The notes under the pieces were generated by a model. The model was not told the origin of the DNA, made no database searches, and was given only the letters and a program-made list of their open reading frames with translations. A stretch of DNA of 29,836 nt from UMGS1696 sp964623635 (GTDB lineage Bacteria > Bacillota > Clostridia > Oscillospirales > CAG-272): assembly GCA_964623635.1 (NCBI GenBank), contig CAZUUA010000022.1, forward strand, positions 1 through 29,836. Reading direction: 5' to 3'. Shown here piece by piece: positions 1-7,646 of the stretch. Every line of letters begins with the position of its first letter. Within the stretch, counting starts at the first letter, position 1. Position numbers and translations under genes: made by a program.

Positions 1-47
1 ACCCTCTGCTTGTAAGGCAGATGCTCTCCCAGCTGAGCTATGCTTCC
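1..47 (-). tRNA. tRNA-Val (anticodon UAC), partial, 5' portion only
   Basis: Read on the minus strand, the sequence starts GGAAGCA (7-nt acceptor strand), continues with a D-arm of the form AGCTCAGCTGGGAGAGC, and has an anticodon stem TCTGC/GCAGA closing the 7-nt loop CTTACAA. The central TAC reads valine codons. The T-arm and 3' acceptor strand lie beyond the left edge, so only the first 47 nt are present. A near-consensus promoter sits just upstream at 131-159. Confidence 0.93.
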
Positions 48-130
48 ATGTCTTGTGGAATCTCACCAACTTACGTCCATTCCGATTCGCTTCGGTTTGT
101 CGTTTTTGGCTTGTCCCTTCGACGTGTATT

Positions 131-159
131 ATTATATCACATCCTTCTCCCTTTGTCAA
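131..159 (-). promoter_or_regulatory. SigA-type promoter for tRNA-Val
   Basis: Minus strand: TTGACA (159-154), 17-bp spacer, TATAAT (136-131). Both hexamers match the consensus perfectly, as expected for a stable-RNA gene. The tRNA 5' end is about 85 nt downstream. Confidence 0.85.
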
Positions 160-220
160 CCCCTTTTTTGAAATTTCTCAATTTTTTTTGCAATTTTTTT
201 GCAGCACGGCTCGAACACCC

Positions 221-245
221 AAAAAGGAACGGCAAAAACCGTTCC
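221..245 (-). terminator. Rho-independent terminator after the solute-binding lipoprotein gene
   Basis: Minus strand: 7-bp stem GGAACGG/CCGTTCC, loop TTTTTG, then a T run (225-221). It begins about 27 nt after the stop codon of the lipoprotein gene ending at 272. Confidence 0.85.
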
Positions 246-271
246 CTTTCGTGTTCTATGGCGCTCTGTAC

Positions 272-1759
272 TTATTCTTGATCCGCAAAGGCGTCTGCGA
301 TCTTGAGAACGGACTTTTCCCAGGATGTGATCTTGGAGGCCATACGGGACATGAAATCGGTACGGTTGTTGGTCACGTAGTCCCGCATATCGTTCAGCAC
401 ACTGACACCCATCTGCTGACACATGAAGCCAAGGTCGCAATAGTAGGAGCTGCGGATGATCTCCAGGCACGCCAGAGATTCTTCGTCCCGGATGGTCTTG
501 CCGTCGATGCATACGTCCATGTAGGCCGGCATTACGGTCTCATAGGAGATGTACGCCATATCCTCCACGACACGGCTCACCATATCGACGTCGGCAATGG
601 ACAACGGGAAGCACAGCATGGTGCCAACGTTTGCCTGTACATGGATGGCGTAGTCCTTCTGGTTTTCGTCGGCCTTGGGCATGGGCACCACACCAAAGTC
701 GGATTCAGACTGCCGCATCCGCTCCACACACTTGATATTGCCGACCCAGAACAGCGCTCTGTCCTCGGTGATGGCCTGCTCGGTCCAATATTCTCTGGCT
801 TCGGTGGCGGTGCTTGTGCGGTCGATCAGGAAGGCGCCGGTCTCCACAGACAGCATCTGCTTGATCCCATCCATAATGTTGGCAAACTGTTCGGTATACA
901 TATTCATCACCGGCAGGTCATATTCGTCCTTGTCGATCATCCGATAGCCGGTGCCGGAGATGAAGCAGTCTACGCAGAAGTTGTTGGAGATCAGACCCAA
1001 CGTGTCGTCCTTGGTGATGGCACCATCGCCGTCTAAGTCTGTGGTGACAGCGGACACCATTTCGCACACCCGGTCAAAGGTCCAGCCGCCGTCCAGCACG
1101 ATCGCATACAGATCCGGCAGGCCATAGTTCTCGTGCACCACTTTATTGAAGATCATGCAGGGCGTGGCACCATAGGCGTGGATATTGATGTCGGAGAAGG
1201 CAAAATAATTCTTGTGGTTGATGGAGCTGCCTTCCAGCATCAGGTCGTTCCAGTAGGGCTTTTCCAGATCGATGTTGGGCAGATCCCGCAGCTCGGTCAG
1301 ATTCCCCTTGCTGGCCTGCTGGATGCAGAACTGGGCATTGATGTCGGCCATCGCATAGGTGGCGTCTCCGGCCATGACAGCCTTCTGGATCTCGTTTGCC
1401 ACGGCACCGTCACCGCCCATACCGGTGTAGGTCATTTCCAGCTTGTACTTGTCTTCCAGCGCAATGGTTCGGTTGTAGATGGCGTCGTTGACGATCTCAC
1501 CGGTCAGCTCTTCGCCGACAAAGTCCTTGTTGGGCTCCACCTCACTGGCGATGTTGTACAGGATCACAAAGTTCGTGCCGCTGTAATCCTTGGCTTCCAG
1601 CATGGGATCATAGGACGGCTCGGTCTCCACCGGCGTGGTATCGTTTTGGGTCTGAGACGTGGTCTCGGCTGTGGTCTCGTTGGAGCCGCTTTCTCCACAG
1701 GCAGTCAACGGCAGCACAGCCAACATAGCAACAAGCAGTGCCAGAATGCGATTCTTCAT
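272..1759 (-). CDS. Extracellular solute-binding lipoprotein (ABC sugar-uptake type)
   Basis: A 495-residue predicted lipoprotein that should capture a solute, probably an oligosaccharide, outside the cell for an ABC importer. The N-terminus has a basic start, a hydrophobic stretch and the lipobox LTAC with lipidated Cys21, followed by a Ser/Thr/Glu/Gln-rich linker to about residue 50. The body resembles family-1 type extracellular solute-binding proteins of Clostridia and is a distant paralog of the protein at 28098-29576; both carry a calcium-loop-like DLDGDGxxTxxD motif. The start was set at ATG 1759, which gives a compact signal peptide; an in-frame GTG at 1771 would add four residues, and neither has a strong ribosome binding site. 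It has its own promoter (1806-1834) and terminator (221-245), so it is probably monocistronic. No permease genes are adjacent, so its transporter partner is unknown. Confidence 0.8.
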   Translation of the reverse strand: MKNRILALLVAMLAVLPLTACGESGSNETTAETTSQTQNDTTPVETEPSYDPMLEAKDYSGTNFVILYNIASEVEPNKDFVGEELTGEIVNDAIYNRTIALEDKYKLEMTYTGMGGDGAVANEIQKAVMAGDATYAMADINAQFCIQQASKGNLTELRDLPNIDLEKPYWNDLMLEGSSINHKNYFAFSDINIHAYGATPCMIFNKVVHENYGLPDLYAIVLDGGWTFDRVCEMVSAVTTDLDGDGAITKDDTLGLISNNFCVDCFISGTGYRMIDKDEYDLPVMNMYTEQFANIMDGIKQMLSVETGAFLIDRTSTATEAREYWTEQAITEDRALFWVGNIKCVERMRQSESDFGVVPMPKADENQKDYAIHVQANVGTMLCFPLSIADVDMVSRVVEDMAYISYETVMPAYMDVCIDGKTIRDEESLACLEIIRSSYYCDLGFMCQQMGVSVLNDMRDYVTNNRTDFMSRMASKITSWEKSVLKIADAFADQE

Positions 1760-1805
1760 GGGTCTTCTCACTTTCTATCTTTCATGTATCATAGGAACCA
1801 AAGCC

Positions 1806-1834
1806 ATTATATCATTTTTTGTCGTTTTTTTCAA
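1806..1834 (-). promoter_or_regulatory. SigA-type promoter for the solute-binding lipoprotein gene
   Basis: Minus strand: TTGAAA (1834-1829), 17-bp spacer, TATAAT (1811-1806), about 45 nt before the chosen start codon. Confidence 0.75.
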
Positions 1835-1888
1835 TAGAAAACAATGAAAAAGAATGGTGCATACGAAAAAAACAGCTTGCACATCATC

Positions 1889-1920
1889 AAAAAGAAAAGG
1901 AAACGATCAAGACCGTTTCC
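1889..1920 (-). terminator. Rho-independent terminator overlapping the 3' end of the phosphoesterase gene
   Basis: Minus strand: stem GGAAACG/CGTTTCC followed by TTTTCTTTTT. The 5' arm lies inside the last codons of the metallophosphoesterase gene and its TGA (1909-1907) is in the loop. It would end the transcript that starts upstream of the deacetylase gene. Confidence 0.8.
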
Positions 1921-2956
1921 CCATATTTCCGGCAGCATAGGTGCCACTTGTGATCCGTGGACCCTTGCCCTCTCGTATGGTCTCCGGCACGATACCGCCG
2001 TACCAATTCGCTTCGGTACCGTCTACGGTTACTACACCGTCCGTCGTCACCGTCACAATGGCAGACAGCGGTGCGTCGGAGAACCAAGTGTTTTTCGCCA
2101 TGGACAGGGTAGACAACCTGCGCTGCTCCGTAGCAATCGGTGTGCCGCATTCGTCGTAGCTTGTGAACGCAAAGGTCTCCGTGGTATAGTGCTCGTTCCC
2201 CACCGGCAGCCACAGATTGTTCCGCACCGTATTCACATCGATGTACACCACGTCCTCCACCACGGCGGCGTGGTCGGTGTGGTAATGCCCGTTGAACGCT
2301 GCGATCACCGTACCCGGCTTTTGTGCGTTTGCCTGCCGGAACAAGGCTTGCACGGCTTCTCCATCCGGGGACATTCCCCAGTTTCCGGCAAAGCTGGCGT
2401 GAGAGAAAAGGAGGCAGTGCTTCCCTGCTTCCGCCGCATCCGTGAGTACCGTTTTCAGCCACGCAAGCTGTACCGGCCCCAGGGCATTGCCACAGGTGTT
2501 TGCAGCCGGTGGACCATAGCTACAGGTGTGGTTGTGTTCCCACGTGCCGTCCGGAGTCAGCGAATAGTTGGTGTCCAGACCAATGATGCGAAAGGCACCG
2601 GTGTCAAAATAGTAATAAGCCACCTGTCCATCCTCGATCGTACCGCTGTCCGTGCCCCATGTGACCGGACGATTGCACAGCAGTGGCGTGACCAGTTCCA
2701 TGCTGTTGCCGGCCGATTCCAGCTCGTGGTTGCCGTAGACCCCATAGGTGGGCAGACACTCTGGATTCCGCAAGCAGGCATGGACCAGCTCCGGCGAACG
2801 GCTGTAGTCGTTGCAGAAATCGCCGCAGTGGATGCAAAAGGCCGCATCCGCTTTTTGTGCCCGCTCCAAAATCGCAGACATATCCGATACTGCCGGGATG
2901 TACATTCCCTTTTTGTAGTGCAGGTCTGCGTACAGACAAAATGTCAGCTTCTCCAT
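1907..2956 (-). CDS. Calcineurin-like metallophosphoesterase
   Basis: Predicted 349-residue cytoplasmic metal-dependent phosphoesterase. The binuclear metal-site motifs occur in order: D-x-H (ADLHY, D11/H13), GDF (residues 45-47), GNHE (75-78), a SHASF histidine block mid-protein, and GHYHTD near residue 220. These are standard for the family, but the substrate cannot be deduced. Start ATG 2956 is preferred because AGGGAG lies 8 nt upstream; an in-frame GTG at 2965 would be too close to that site. It follows trkA by about 45 nt with no terminator between, so it probably ends the deacetylase-mutY-trkH-trkA transcript. No signal peptide is seen. The ~110 residues after the GHYH motif are not recognised and may be a C-terminal accessory domain. 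Confidence 0.82.
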   Translation of the reverse strand: MEKLTFCLYADLHYKKGMYIPAVSDMSAILERAQKADAAFCIHCGDFCNDYSRSPELVHACLRNPECLPTYGVYGNHELESAGNSMELVTPLLCNRPVTWGTDSGTIEDGQVAYYYFDTGAFRIIGLDTNYSLTPDGTWEHNHTCSYGPPAANTCGNALGPVQLAWLKTVLTDAAEAGKHCLLFSHASFAGNWGMSPDGEAVQALFRQANAQKPGTVIAAFNGHYHTDHAAVVEDVVYIDVNTVRNNLWLPVGNEHYTTETFAFTSYDECGTPIATEQRRLSTLSMAKNTWFSDAPLSAIVTVTTDGVVTVDGTEANWYGGIVPETIREGKGPRITSGTYAAGNMGKRS

Positions 2957-3000
2957 ACTCTTCACTCCCTTTGTATAGTCAAACCTTCTGAATCAAAAAT

Positions 3001-3690
3001 TTATACTTTGCCGTTGTCCCCGTTTTGCAGCCAATTCTCAAAGTCGCTGATCTGCCGGGGTCTGCCGATGACCGCTACGGTGTCGCCTTCGTGCAGTGTC
3101 ATACCCGGTCGCACATCCGCAGTCATTTGCCCGTCCTGCTGTACGGCAATGATGTTCAGTCCAAACCGTTGCCGTAGATTCAGCTCCAATACCGTCTGTC
3201 CCGACACACGACCGGTCAGTGCGATCTCCATGATGTCGATATCCTTGGACAGAGAAATGTACTCCAGCACATGGGGTGCCATGAGCTTACTTGCCAGTCG
3301 TACGGCCATATCCTTTTCCGGATACACCACCTCGGCGCCCAGCGTGGTCAGCACTTCCCCCTGTTCCTCGCTTTGTGCCTTGGCGATCACTCTACCCACA
3401 CCCAGCCGCAGCACGGTCAGGGTCGTCAGGATGCTGGTATCGATGCGTTCACCGATGCAAATGGCCACCACATCGCAGTTCTGCAGACCAATGGCTTCTA
3501 AGTTTGCCCTTGTCAACTCATCGACTCGGTAGGCGTTGTCGGTGAAGGCGGCGGCCGCATTGATCTTGCTTTGCTCTCGATCCACCACCAGCACCTCTCG
3601 GCCTGCTTCAGCCAGAGACTTTGCCAGAGCCATACCAAACCGCCCCAGCCCAATGATGCCGTACAGAGTCTCGTTCTTCCGCTTTTTCAT
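3001..3690 (-). CDS. trkA: K+ uptake regulatory subunit (TrkA/KtrA, RCK domains)
   Basis: A 229-residue cytoplasmic gating subunit for a Trk/Ktr potassium channel. The N-terminal RCK domain has the Rossmann signature GLGRFG (14-19) and the acidic residue D37 at the end of strand 2 (VLVVDR), which binds NAD(H) or ATP ribose. A C-terminal TrkA-C domain (about 145-220) is likely to bind a regulatory ligand. One RCK plus one TrkA-C in about 220 residues matches KtrA-type proteins rather than the doubled TrkA of Proteobacteria. Start ATG 3690 has AGGAGG upstream. It lies directly downstream of its channel partner at 3753-5075, so the two almost certainly form one complex. KtrA or TrkA naming is equally defensible. 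Confidence 0.9.
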   Translation of the reverse strand: MKKRKNETLYGIIGLGRFGMALAKSLAEAGREVLVVDREQSKINAAAAFTDNAYRVDELTRANLEAIGLQNCDVVAICIGERIDTSILTTLTVLRLGVGRVIAKAQSEEQGEVLTTLGAEVVYPEKDMAVRLASKLMAPHVLEYISLSKDIDIMEIALTGRVSGQTVLELNLRQRFGLNIIAVQQDGQMTADVRPGMTLHEGDTVAVIGRPRQISDFENWLQNGDNGKV

Positions 3691-3752
3691 GGGTATCCTC
3701 CTTATGGGATGCTATATTCTCATACTGTTTCTATTTCGTAATATGCAATGCA

Positions 3753-5075
3753 TTAGCCAATAGGTAGGTCTTCCTCCGGCAGGGAGATCCCTCGATCCGG
3801 TTCCCGTACCCACAGTGAGGCAATGGTCAGTGGTCCCAGTCTGCCGATGTACATGGTCAGCACCAACAGCAGCCGGGCGGCAGTACCAAGCCCCGGTGTG
3901 ATCCCGGTGGACAGTCCCACTGTAGCGACCGCAGACACCACTTCAAAAAATACGTCCTCCATGCCCAGCGTCGGCTCTAAGATGCACAGAACGATAGACA
4001 TGGTCAGCACCACGATCAGTCCCAGAGATAGCACCACAAAAGCCTTGTGCTGTGCTTCGGTGGAGATGCGTCTGCCAAATGCTTCCGGTGGGTGATTGGT
4101 GGACGCAGAGCGCAGGGACGCCAAGGCTACGAACACCGTTGTGGTCTTCATACCGCCGCCGGTGGAGCCGGGAGACGCACCCACGAACATGAGCACCATC
4201 ATGACAAGCAGTCCTGCCACGCTGAAGCTGCCAAAGGAAAAGGTGGAAAAGCCGGCGGTTCGTGCGGTGGTACTGGCGAAAAAGGCACCCAGCCAGGTGA
4301 TGTTGTCCCCTTCGGTCAGCTTGATGAGCACCGTGCCAACCGCCAGTAGCAGCAGTGTCATGGTCACCACCACACGGGTGTGCAGGGTGTATCGATGGTT
4401 CTTTCGGCCGATCCACAGGTCCCGCACCACAAAGAAGCCGATGCCGCCTAAGATGATCAGCAGAGCCGTCACCAGATTCATGGGCACGTTGGCCGCATAG
4501 GGGATCAGGTTGTCGCCTCTGCCGAACACATCGATACCGGCATTGTTGAAGGCGGCCACCGCATGGAAAACGGCGTACCACAATGCCTTCCCCAGGGGAT
4601 ATTCCCGGATGAAGATGGCAAAGCTGCACAGGGCTCCCACGGTCTCTACACCAAAGGTAAAGCCCAGCACCAGTCTGATCAGGGACCACACGCCTTTGAG
4701 GGTAGGATAGTTCAGCGCTTCCTTGATCAGCAGTCGTTCCCGAAAGTTCAGCCGCTGTCTCGTCATGGCCAAGATCCCCACGCCAATGGAGGTGATCCCC
4801 AGTCCGCCGATCTGGATCAAAAGAAGCAGCACCACCTGTCCAAAGCCGGAGAATACACTGCCGGCATCCACGGTCATAAGCCCGGTCACGCATACCGCAC
4901 TGGTGGCGGTGAACAGGGCATCGGTAAAGGACACATTTGCCTCCGGCTTATGGGCTACCGGCAGCGACAACAGCAGCGTTCCCACAAGGATCACAAAGGC
5001 AAACCCAAAGGCGATCAGCCTACCAGGTGTGACCTTCCTCACACCTGGTGTGATTTTCTTCAGCAGTGGATTCAT
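3753..5075 (-). CDS. trkH: K+ channel/transporter subunit (TrkH/KtrB)
   Basis: A 440-residue polytopic membrane protein forming the K+-conducting subunit. Four pore-loop repeats are visible, each with the characteristic filter glycine: TSAVCVTG, AFNNAG, TTARTAGF and AVATVGLSTG. The length suits KtrB/TrkH. Start ATG 5075 is chosen because AAGGAGG stands 7-8 nt before it; the reading frame stays open a further 96 codons upstream, but that stretch overlaps mutY and is unlike any transporter. It starts 11 nt after the mutY stop and is followed by trkA, so translation is probably coupled. A strong hairpin (5022-5049) lies in codons 9-18. K+ versus Na+-coupled K+ uptake cannot be told apart from sequence alone. 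Confidence 0.9.
   Translation of the reverse strand: MNPLLKKITPGVRKVTPGRLIAFGFAFVILVGTLLLSLPVAHKPEANVSFTDALFTATSAVCVTGLMTVDAGSVFSGFGQVVLLLLIQIGGLGITSIGVGILAMTRQRLNFRERLLIKEALNYPTLKGVWSLIRLVLGFTFGVETVGALCSFAIFIREYPLGKALWYAVFHAVAAFNNAGIDVFGRGDNLIPYAANVPMNLVTALLIILGGIGFFVVRDLWIGRKNHRYTLHTRVVVTMTLLLLAVGTVLIKLTEGDNITWLGAFFASTTARTAGFSTFSFGSFSVAGLLVMMVLMFVGASPGSTGGGMKTTTVFVALASLRSASTNHPPEAFGRRISTEAQHKAFVVLSLGLIVVLTMSIVLCILEPTLGMEDVFFEVVSAVATVGLSTGITPGLGTAARLLLVLTMYIGRLGPLTIASLWVREPDRGISLPEEDLPIG
5022..5049 (-). promoter_or_regulatory. Perfect 11-bp hairpin inside the start of trkH
   Basis: ACCAGGTGTGA and TCACACCTGGT are exact inverted repeats around a 6-nt loop, 26-53 nt downstream of the trkH start codon in the mRNA. 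The hairpin encodes a repeated TPG tripeptide. There is no T run, so it is not a classical terminator; a role in translation or mRNA stability is inferred. Confidence 0.45.
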
Positions 5076-5086
5076 AGATGTCCTCC

Positions 5087-6145
5087 TTATATGGATGCTC
5101 CATCGATCATGTAAGGCACATAGGCACGGAACGCCGACGGAATGGAATAGTTCTCCCGATCCTGCATCCAAGCGTATCCCACAGGCAGAGTCGGTGCCGT
5201 TTTCGTTTCGGCGATCCAGCCGTGCAGCGTCCATTCGATATGGGTAAAGATATGCTTGGCTTCCGGCAGCGTGGCGGTGATCACAGCGGTCAGCCCCAGC
5301 TTTTCGGCCGCCTGCAGCATATCGTCCTCTGTCATTGGTCGTTCCATGGTCAACGGCTGCCACAATCCGGCAAGCAGTCCCTTCTCCGGCCGCTTCATCA
5401 TCAACCAGCCTTTTGGCGAATGGAGCAGCAGCACCGTCACCTCCACAGTCGTCCGTGGCTTCTTGGGCGTCTTCATGGGCAGCACCTCTACTTCTGTCCC
5501 ACGATGCTCAAATCCGGCGCACAGTGATGATAACGGGCACGCCCGGCAGTCCGGTGACCGTGGGGTACAGACAAGAGCACCCAGCTCCATCAGCGCCTGG
5601 TTGAAGTCTCCGGCATTGTCCGGCGGCAGCTGCTTTTGTACCCAACCGGTGATGGTCTTTTTGCTTTCCGGGTTCAGCACGTCCCGGTCGTCGTCGTACA
5701 GCCGGGCAAACACACGCAGCACGTTGCCGTCCACAGCCGGAACCGGAATGCCCATGCTGATGGACGCAATGGCGCCGGCGGTATAAGCACCGATACCGGG
5801 CAGCGTCAGCAGTTCTTCGTAGGAGTTCGGCAGCTCTCCACCGTAGCGTTCACAGACCACCTGTGCCGCCTTTTGCAGATTTCGTACACGACTGTAGTAG
5901 CCCAGTCCTTCCCACAGCTTATGGAGCCGTTCGGGGTCACAGTCGGCCAGCGCTTGTACGTCCGGCAGTGCTTCCATGAATCGGTGGTAGTAGGGCAGAA
6001 CGGCGTTCATCCGGGTCTGCTGCAGCATGATCTCACTGACCCATATGTGGTAGGGTGTGGGATCTTCTCGAAACGGCAGAGAGCGGCGTGTGGCATAAAA
6101 CCAGGCCAGCAGCGGTGGTGCAATGGGGTATTGGTTTTCTTTCAC
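5087..6145 (-). CDS. mutY: A/G-specific adenine DNA glycosylase MutY
   Basis: Base-excision repair enzyme that removes adenine mispaired with 8-oxoguanine. The 352-residue protein has the full set of signatures: catalytic Glu38 in SEIMLQQT, helix-hairpin-helix LPGIGAYTAGAI (115-126), catalytic Asp139 in VDGNVLRV, and an iron-sulfur loop with Cys193, Cys200, Cys203 and Cys209 spaced C-x6-C-x2-C-x5-C. The C-terminal third (about 230-352) is the NUDIX-like domain that recognises 8-oxoG. It begins with GTG at 6145, preceded by a modest AAGTGAG site, 9 nt after the deacetylase stop, and ends 11 nt before trkH. It therefore looks like the second gene of a five-gene transcript. Length and domains are normal for the family. 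Confidence 0.95.
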   Translation of the reverse strand: MKENQYPIAPPLLAWFYATRRSLPFREDPTPYHIWVSEIMLQQTRMNAVLPYYHRFMEALPDVQALADCDPERLHKLWEGLGYYSRVRNLQKAAQVVCERYGGELPNSYEELLTLPGIGAYTAGAIASISMGIPVPAVDGNVLRVFARLYDDDRDVLNPESKKTITGWVQKQLPPDNAGDFNQALMELGALVCTPRSPDCRACPLSSLCAGFEHRGTEVEVLPMKTPKKPRTTVEVTVLLLHSPKGWLMMKRPEKGLLAGLWQPLTMERPMTEDDMLQAAEKLGLTAVITATLPEAKHIFTHIEWTLHGWIAETKTAPTLPVGYAWMQDRENYSIPSAFRAYVPYMIDGASI

Positions 6146-6154
6146 GATATTTTC

Positions 6155-7309
6155 TCACTTCATATAGTATTCGCCATCCAGCATATCCAGCGTACCAAAG
6201 GTGTATCCGGCATCGATCACGTAGTTCAGCAGCCAGGGCAGCAGTGCTTCGGTTTCCGCAATGCTGTCGTGTACCAGAATGATCCGGGTGTCATACGGGC
6301 AGCTTTCCCAGGTATCGATGAAGGTTTTCTTCCAGTAGGTCTCGCTGTCCATACCATCGGGTCGCAGAAACAGCACGCCATCGTTGGTCAGAATGTTCCA
6401 GTCGTACACCCGGTAGCCCATATCGTGGAGACCGTCCAGCATTGCCTGTCTTTGTTCGGCCCCGAAGTAGCTGCCTACCGAACCACCGGGGAAACGGAAA
6501 TATCGGTCACTTCTCTCCGGCAGGGCACCGATCTCAGTCACGATCTCCTGCCACTGCCGCACATCGACAAGCAGCGTATCCGCACTGGCGTAAATGGCTT
6601 CGTAGTCGTGGGTGTTGCCGTGGCTGGCCAGCAGGTGTCCGTCCGCCGTGATCCGCCGGGCTGTGTCGGGGTATTTCTGCACGGATTTGCCTAAAGTGAA
6701 AAAGGTCGCCGGCACGCCATACATACCAAGGGTATCCAAAATATCCTCCGTATAGGCAGAGGGACCGTCGTCAAAGGTCAGGTACACTCGGTTGGTACCA
6801 ACCTGGTTGGTACCATCGTAGGGGACATCGTTTCGCTTATGTCCACTGAGGGTCAGGGTCACCGGCACCTCCGGATTCACGTAGTACCCGGCTCCATCGG
6901 CGGCACCGGCGTAGGTCAGGTACACCACGCGATCCTTGGGCAGCACGCTGTAGCATTCGGCAAAGGTATAGGAGATGCCAAGCTCGTCTAAGGCAGCCAC
7001 AGCGGTGTCCTTTTGGGCAAGTGCTTGCTTTGGCAAATACGCATAACCATAGGTGTTGAAGGGCTCGGCAGCGGTCTTGCCATAAGCTTCGGTGTGGGTC
7101 TGGCGGCGCAGCATGGGTGCATCCGAAACCGTGGGTGGCAGAAAATCGGCAGACAACGTGGCAGCGTTTTTATTATACGACAGAAAAACAAAATCCGAAA
7201 ACAGTACCATGCCTGTACCATAGACCAAAAGAAGGGTCAACAAAAAGGTCAGTGCAGCTGCACGGACATGAAACCCTTTCTTCCATTTTCGCTTTGTACT
7301 GTTCTTCAC
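6155..7309 (-). CDS. Membrane-anchored polysaccharide deacetylase (NodB/PgdA-type)
   Basis: Predicted cell-wall enzyme that removes acetyl groups from N-acetylated sugars, probably of peptidoglycan. The 384-residue protein has a basic N-terminus and one membrane segment (about 16-40), then a linker, a PASTA-like segment (about 100-155), and a C-terminal NodB domain. NodB motifs are TFDDGP (178-183, catalytic and metal Asp), the metal histidines H230 and H234 in SHGNTH, RFPGG, and the late ILVHDS motif. The start is GTG 7309 with AGGAGAT upstream. A short tandem repeat GTNQVGTNRV sits at the domain border; its DNA contains a 14-bp palindrome (6790-6803). It is the first gene after the promoter at 7345-7373. 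PgdA-like versus another peptidoglycan deacetylase cannot be decided. Confidence 0.85.
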   Translation of the reverse strand: MKNSTKRKWKKGFHVRAAALTFLLTLLLVYGTGMVLFSDFVFLSYNKNAATLSADFLPPTVSDAPMLRRQTHTEAYGKTAAEPFNTYGYAYLPKQALAQKDTAVAALDELGISYTFAECYSVLPKDRVVYLTYAGAADGAGYYVNPEVPVTLTLSGHKRNDVPYDGTNQVGTNRVYLTFDDGPSAYTEDILDTLGMYGVPATFFTLGKSVQKYPDTARRITADGHLLASHGNTHDYEAIYASADTLLVDVRQWQEIVTEIGALPERSDRYFRFPGGSVGSYFGAEQRQAMLDGLHDMGYRVYDWNILTNDGVLFLRPDGMDSETYWKKTFIDTWESCPYDTRIILVHDSIAETEALLPWLLNYVIDAGYTFGTLDMLDGEYYMK

Positions 7310-7344
7310 GGTATCTATCTCCTATTATCGGCGTATCTCATACT

Positions 7345-7373
7345 ATTATAACAGGATTTGACACATTATGCAA
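7345..7373 (-). promoter_or_regulatory. SigA-type promoter for the deacetylase-mutY-trkH-trkA run
   Basis: Minus strand: TTGCAT (7373-7368), 17-bp spacer, TATAAT (7350-7345), about 35 nt before the GTG start at 7309. No other clear promoter lies between here and the phosphoesterase gene. Confidence 0.8.
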
Positions 7374-7440
7374 GAGGATTTTCATGGAAAAAGCGGACGT
7401 GCGATGGAATTTACAATTGGCTGCACTGTCTCGCAGAATC

Positions 7441-7468
7441 AAAAAAGGAAGGCATACACCTTCCCTTT
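7441..7468 (-). terminator. Rho-independent terminator ending the oxidoreductase/isomerase cluster
   Basis: Minus strand: stem GGAAGG/CCTTCC with a short loop and a run of six T. It starts immediately after the stop codon of the small membrane ORF (7471). Confidence 0.85.
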
Positions 7469-7470
7469 TG

Positions 7471-7644
7471 TTATTCTTGATCATCCTCTTCCCGCTTCTG
7501 TCGGAGCTTGCCGATCAGCCAATAGCCGATACAGCCCAGCATCAGGCCACCGGAAATCCCCATCATCCAAAGGATCCATACGATGGGATCATCGGTAGCA
7601 GGGGAAAGGGACAACGGGATCACACCAAAGAATGCGGTCTGCAT
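7471..7644 (-). CDS. Small single-pass membrane protein, unknown function
   Basis: A 57-residue ORF beginning ATG 7644, only 2 nt after the stop codon of the isomerase gene (TGAGGATG), so translation would be by coupling. The predicted protein has a short polar N-terminus with a Ser-Pro-Ala-Thr-Asp-Asp stretch, one long hydrophobic segment (about residues 19-43, IVWILWMMGI to GYWLIGKL), and a charged tail of basic then acidic residues. The layout recalls the C-terminal anchor of sortase-processed surface proteins, but no LPxTG motif or ectodomain exists. It may be a true small membrane protein or the leftover tail of a lost surface protein. The terminator placed exactly at its stop supports it as part of the transcript. 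Confidence 0.45.
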   Translation of the reverse strand: MQTAFFGVIPLSLSPATDDPIVWILWMMGISGGLMLGCIGYWLIGKLRQKREEDDQE

Positions 7645-7646
7645 CC

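Noticed and set aside
1844..3532. Long open frame on the plus strand opposite the phosphoesterase and trkA
   Set aside because: It lies antisense to two genes with clear catalytic motifs, has no recognisable domain, and no ribosome binding site.
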